Origin: Vampirovibrionales bacterium
GTDB lineage: Bacteria; Cyanobacteriota; Vampirovibrionia; Vampirovibrionales; Vampirovibrionaceae
Direction: 5' to 3'
Assembly: GCA_016712355.1 (NCBI GenBank)
Contig: JADJRF010000005.1
Coordinates: 186,001-250,000 of the forward strand
Length of the DNA stretch: 64,000 bases
Positions 61,769 through 64,000 of the stretch are shown here, one piece after another (within the stretch, counting starts at the first letter, position 1; every line of letters begins with the position of its first letter). Under the pieces are notes generated by a model. The model had not been told where the DNA came from and searched no databases. It worked only from the letters and a program-made list of their open reading frames with translations. The position numbers and the translations under genes are program-made.

Positions 61769-62617
61769 ATGCCTTTAATCATTAATACCAACACCATGTC
61801 GCTCAACGCCCAGCGTAATTTGGGAGCCAATACCAACGCGCTCGCCAAATCACTGGAAAAACTGTCGTCAGGCTACCGGATTAACCGGGCCGGAGACGAC
61901 GCCGCAGGCTTACAAGTGTCCGAGCGCCTGAGAACGCAGATTCGCGGCTCTCAAAAAGCGCTGGACAACGTGCAGGACGGCGTCAACGTCCTGAACATCG
62001 CAGACGGCGCCATGAGCGTCCTGACCGAAAACCTGCAACGGATGCGCGAACTGGCCGTTCAGGCCGCCAACAGCACGTATTCGGCCGGACAGCGCGTCGC
62101 CATCAAACAGGAACTCGATGCCCGCGCCGCTGATATTACCCGTATCGCCAACGCCACCCAGTTCAACGGGGTCTTCCTGCTGAATGGCACGGCCAATTCG
62201 CTGGGCAACTTCACCTTACAGGTCGGTCCCAACAACATTTCCGCCAATGATACGATCGATATCGGCGCGACTGGCGCGTTTAACGCGGTAAACGCCACGT
62301 CTCTGGCCGTTAACAACCTGCTGGTCGACAACATCGCCAACTCGCAAGCCACGTTAGGCGCTGTTGACGCGGCTATCGACACGGTCAATTCCCGCCGGGG
62401 TCTACTGGGTTCTGTCGTAAACCAGCTCAGCAGCGCGCAGGAAAACCTCCAAATCAGCATTGAGAACCTGCAATCCGCTGAATCGCGCATTCGTAACGTC
62501 GATGTGGCCGCAGAGAGCGCGACAATGGCCCGGAACCAAATCCTGCAACAGTCGGCCCTGACCGTATTGGCCCAGGCCAACCAGGCGCCCAGTCTGGCCC
62601 TGAAACTCCTCCAGTAA
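61769..62617 (+). CDS. fliC: Flagellin 2
   Basis: This 282-residue paralogue of flagellin 1 has the same D0/D1 ends (IINTNTMSLNAQRNLG; ENLQSAESRIRNVDVAAESA) and differs mostly in the centre and in the C-terminal helix. The start has CAGGAGGG eight bases before the ATG. Two flagellins with unlike surfaces may build different filament segments or be expressed at different times. A strong terminator follows. Confidence 0.97.
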   Translation: MPLIINTNTMSLNAQRNLGANTNALAKSLEKLSSGYRINRAGDDAAGLQVSERLRTQIRGSQKALDNVQDGVNVLNIADGAMSVLTENLQRMRELAVQAANSTYSAGQRVAIKQELDARAADITRIANATQFNGVFLLNGTANSLGNFTLQVGPNNISANDTIDIGATGAFNAVNATSLAVNNLLVDNIANSQATLGAVDAAIDTVNSRRGLLGSVVNQLSSAQENLQISIENLQSAESRIRNVDVAAESATMARNQILQQSALTVLAQANQAPSLALKLLQ

Positions 62618-62665
62618 ATACAACAACCCTAATCTCTACCCCCACTCATTTTTCCAACCGTAGAC

Positions 62666-62706
62666 GGGGGCGTGAAAGCTCACCCGCTGAGCGCCCCCCT
62701 TTTTTT
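62666..62706 (+). terminator. Intrinsic terminator after flagellin 2
   Basis: GGGGGCG pairs with CGCCCCC around a 19-base loop, followed by seven T. Confidence 0.85.
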
Positions 62707-62853
62707 CCTCCCGCGAAAGTTGATGTTGATTCGCGTTGGCCCGAAGCGTCGCTCCGGGCCCTTGCCATTGGCAGCCATTCCTTGGCCTGCGGCGCATATC
62801 CTCTATTCGGAGGAGCGCCTGTTACATTTTTTTACATACGATGACGGCGTTGT

Positions 62854-63678
62854 ATGAGTCCACATGAAAGACCCGCTGTGATGAGTATGTCTCCCGTATT
62901 TTCCGCCGTGTCAGCGCCCCGCGTCTCCCCGCTGACGCACGCTCCCGTAGTAGCAGGACCCGTTTCGCCGCCGCCGCCCGGCGCGCTGACGCAGACCCTT
63001 CAGCGATTTCTGTCGCTAAGCGTTACTCGGCGTCTGGACTGGCGTCACAGTCGCCGACGCGAGCAGGCCGACGTCGTAGAAGAAACCTTCGTCGCTGAAG
63101 ACGCTGAGGCCCGCGTGGAGCTCAAGGCGTCTCGCCGAGAAGCGCCTAGCCGCGAGCAGGGCGAGCCGGAAACGCCTCGACGCCTCTTACGCTGGCAGGT
63201 AACGGTCCAGATCGCCGGGCAGAAACCCCGCGCGCTGGACGGGCGCGATCTGGCGCTGCCCGCCGCGGCTCCGGACGCGACAGTTAATCCTGCCGAGCAA
63301 ACCATCGCCCGCCTGTTTCGCATCGCCTTCGAGCGCGTGATTCGCGGATTTGACGCCCTGCTTGCGCCCTTGCGCGCTCTGGCCGACGGCCTGCGGCTGG
63401 GGGCCATTCAATCGTGCTACAGCTTTATCCGCCCCTCAATGGGCAATCCGCTGGGCGCGGCGGAGATTCTCCAGGTGGCGGGCTCTGCCGACGGACAGCC
63501 TGCATCGCTGGAAATCGCGCGCTTTCTGGGACAGCGGCAAATCACGATTCGGTTTTCTGGGCGCGTGGCCAAAGTCGGCGAGAAAGCGCTGGAAAACGCC
63601 AGCGTACGAGAGAGCATCGGACAAATTGAAGCGCTCGCCGCCGCACAACGCGCCGGTCGGCGTAAAACGGGCGCTTAG
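62854..63678 (+). CDS. Hypothetical protein (274 aa)
   Basis: I do not recognise this protein. It has a Pro/Ser-rich N-terminus, a basic/acidic middle (residues 60-110) and a helical C-terminal half (IARLFRIAFERVIRGFDALLAPLRALADGL), then LGAAEILQVAGS and LEIARFLGQRQITIRFSGRV. There is no signal peptide. Alternative start ATG at 62881. A TACGAT box lies about a dozen bases before the first ATG. It follows the flagellins, but a link to motility is only inferred from position. Confidence 0.65.
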   Translation: MSPHERPAVMSMSPVFSAVSAPRVSPLTHAPVVAGPVSPPPPGALTQTLQRFLSLSVTRRLDWRHSRRREQADVVEETFVAEDAEARVELKASRREAPSREQGEPETPRRLLRWQVTVQIAGQKPRALDGRDLALPAAAPDATVNPAEQTIARLFRIAFERVIRGFDALLAPLRALADGLRLGAIQSCYSFIRPSMGNPLGAAEILQVAGSADGQPASLEIARFLGQRQITIRFSGRVAKVGEKALENASVRESIGQIEALAAAQRAGRRKTGA

Positions 63679-63788
63679 GCCGCAGGGTTTGTGCTAAGGT
63701 AAGCGTCAGCCGCAGCCGTTCCCGTTTACGGGACGGTCGCCGTCTGGATGGCCCGAAACGGCCCGTATTTTCGCTGTCGCCGCTTGAA

Positions 63789-63914
63789 CCCGGCGATGCC
63801 GACGCAAGACGGACGAACCATGTCAGGCCGGGAACGGAGCAGCATTACCTCCGACCCTGCGGGTGGCGTCGTCCTCAGGCTGGAGGCAGCGAGCGGACGT
63901 CCGGCGTCGCCGGG
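63789..63914 (+). ncRNA. ffs: Signal recognition particle RNA
   Basis: The universally conserved core is present: CCATGTCAGGCCGGGAACGG followed by AGCAGCATT...CCCTGCGGGTGG, that is the asymmetric loop and tetraloop-capped helix bound by Ffh. GGACGA (from 63811) pairs with TCGTCC (to 63874), and the outer CCCGGCGATGCCGACG pairs with CGTCCGGCGTCGCCGGG. Ends are set by this pairing; the transcript may extend further 5' (a TAAGGT -10-like word lies near 63695) and ends near CGGCTTTTCT. Confidence 0.85.
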
Positions 63915-64000
63915 CGGCGGGCGGCTTTTCTGGTCCTCTGCACATTTCCCGCTGGCCGAACGGCTTGCGTCTCCATGGGTTCTGTCTATCCGGCGCGCGC

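Noticed and set aside
63975..64000. Possible start of a following gene (ATGGGTTCTGTC), dnaX by the common ffs-dnaX order
   Set aside because: Only eight codons are visible, with no ribosome site and no match to the usual DnaX N-terminus.
1..64000. CRISPR arrays, insertion sequences or an integrated phage
   Set aside because: No regularly spaced identical repeats of CRISPR length, no transposase or integrase, and no phage structural genes were seen; the only spaced array is the 14-bp one at 59940.

Overview
The window comes from a diderm, LPS-making, flagellated bacterium with fairly high G+C (roughly 55-60 % by eye). LpxA and FabZ point to lipid A synthesis. Other surface and secretion genes are two tandem flagellins, two secretins with a PilP/GspC-like partner, and a giant secreted adhesin-like protein. 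The nrfHA-resB-ccsA operon shows respiratory nitrite ammonification with system II cytochrome c maturation. The fabZ-lpxA order and many orphan proteins would fit an under-sampled lineage (for example near the non-photosynthetic sister groups of cyanobacteria). I cannot fix the taxonomy from sequence alone.

Layout. 1-3.4 kb: pair of half-size ABC exporters (minus; the left one runs off the window). 3.5-5.9 kb: two NAD-dependent sugar epimerase/reductase genes with a small HTH/coiled-coil gene between them. 5.9-8.0 kb: prolyl iminopeptidase overlapping a HerA-like ATPase. 8.15-10.8 kb: tRNA-Arg and leuS. 11-12.7 kb: a TPR protein with a decayed matrixin domain. 13.2-24.8 kb: glycosyltransferase, PilZ protein, double thioredoxin, DUF167, flavin reductase, 2Fe-2S ferredoxin, START-like protein, GGDEF enzyme and several orphans. 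25-29.7 kb: giant Ala/Gly-rich repeat protein. 29.9-34.4 kb: nrfH-nrfA-resB-ccsA behind a CRP/FNR-type site. 34.5-40.1 kb: small conserved gene, tRNA-Ser, two secretins and a GspC/PilP-like protein. 40.2-43.3 kb: micro-ORF with terminator, prephenate dehydrogenase, tRNA-Ala and a lower-G+C segment with an autoinhibited Fic protein behind a double operator. 43.4-50.2 kb: lpxA, fabZ, mutL, an intact matrixin, two related secreted proteins and ychF. 50.3-59.6 kb: subtilase-like protein, DUF429-like protein, DUF58 protein, MsbA-like exporter, SH3-like protein, orphan basic protein, class III cyclase and pth. 59.6-64 kb: a 14-bp repeat array, two flagellins, an orphan gene and the SRP RNA.

Promoters often carry a clean TATAATG or TATGAT -10 element. 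In two genes it lies exactly six bases before the start codon, suggesting leaderless mRNAs. The best-supported regulatory site is the TTGAC-N4-GTCAA palindrome of nrfH, whose centre falls about 41.5 bp upstream of the start predicted from the -10 box. The least explained items are the paired Fic operators, the 14-bp array before the flagellins, the giant ANA-repeat protein, the subtilase that stops right after its catalytic serine motif, and a metalloprotease domain that has lost two zinc ligands while a nearby paralogue keeps them.
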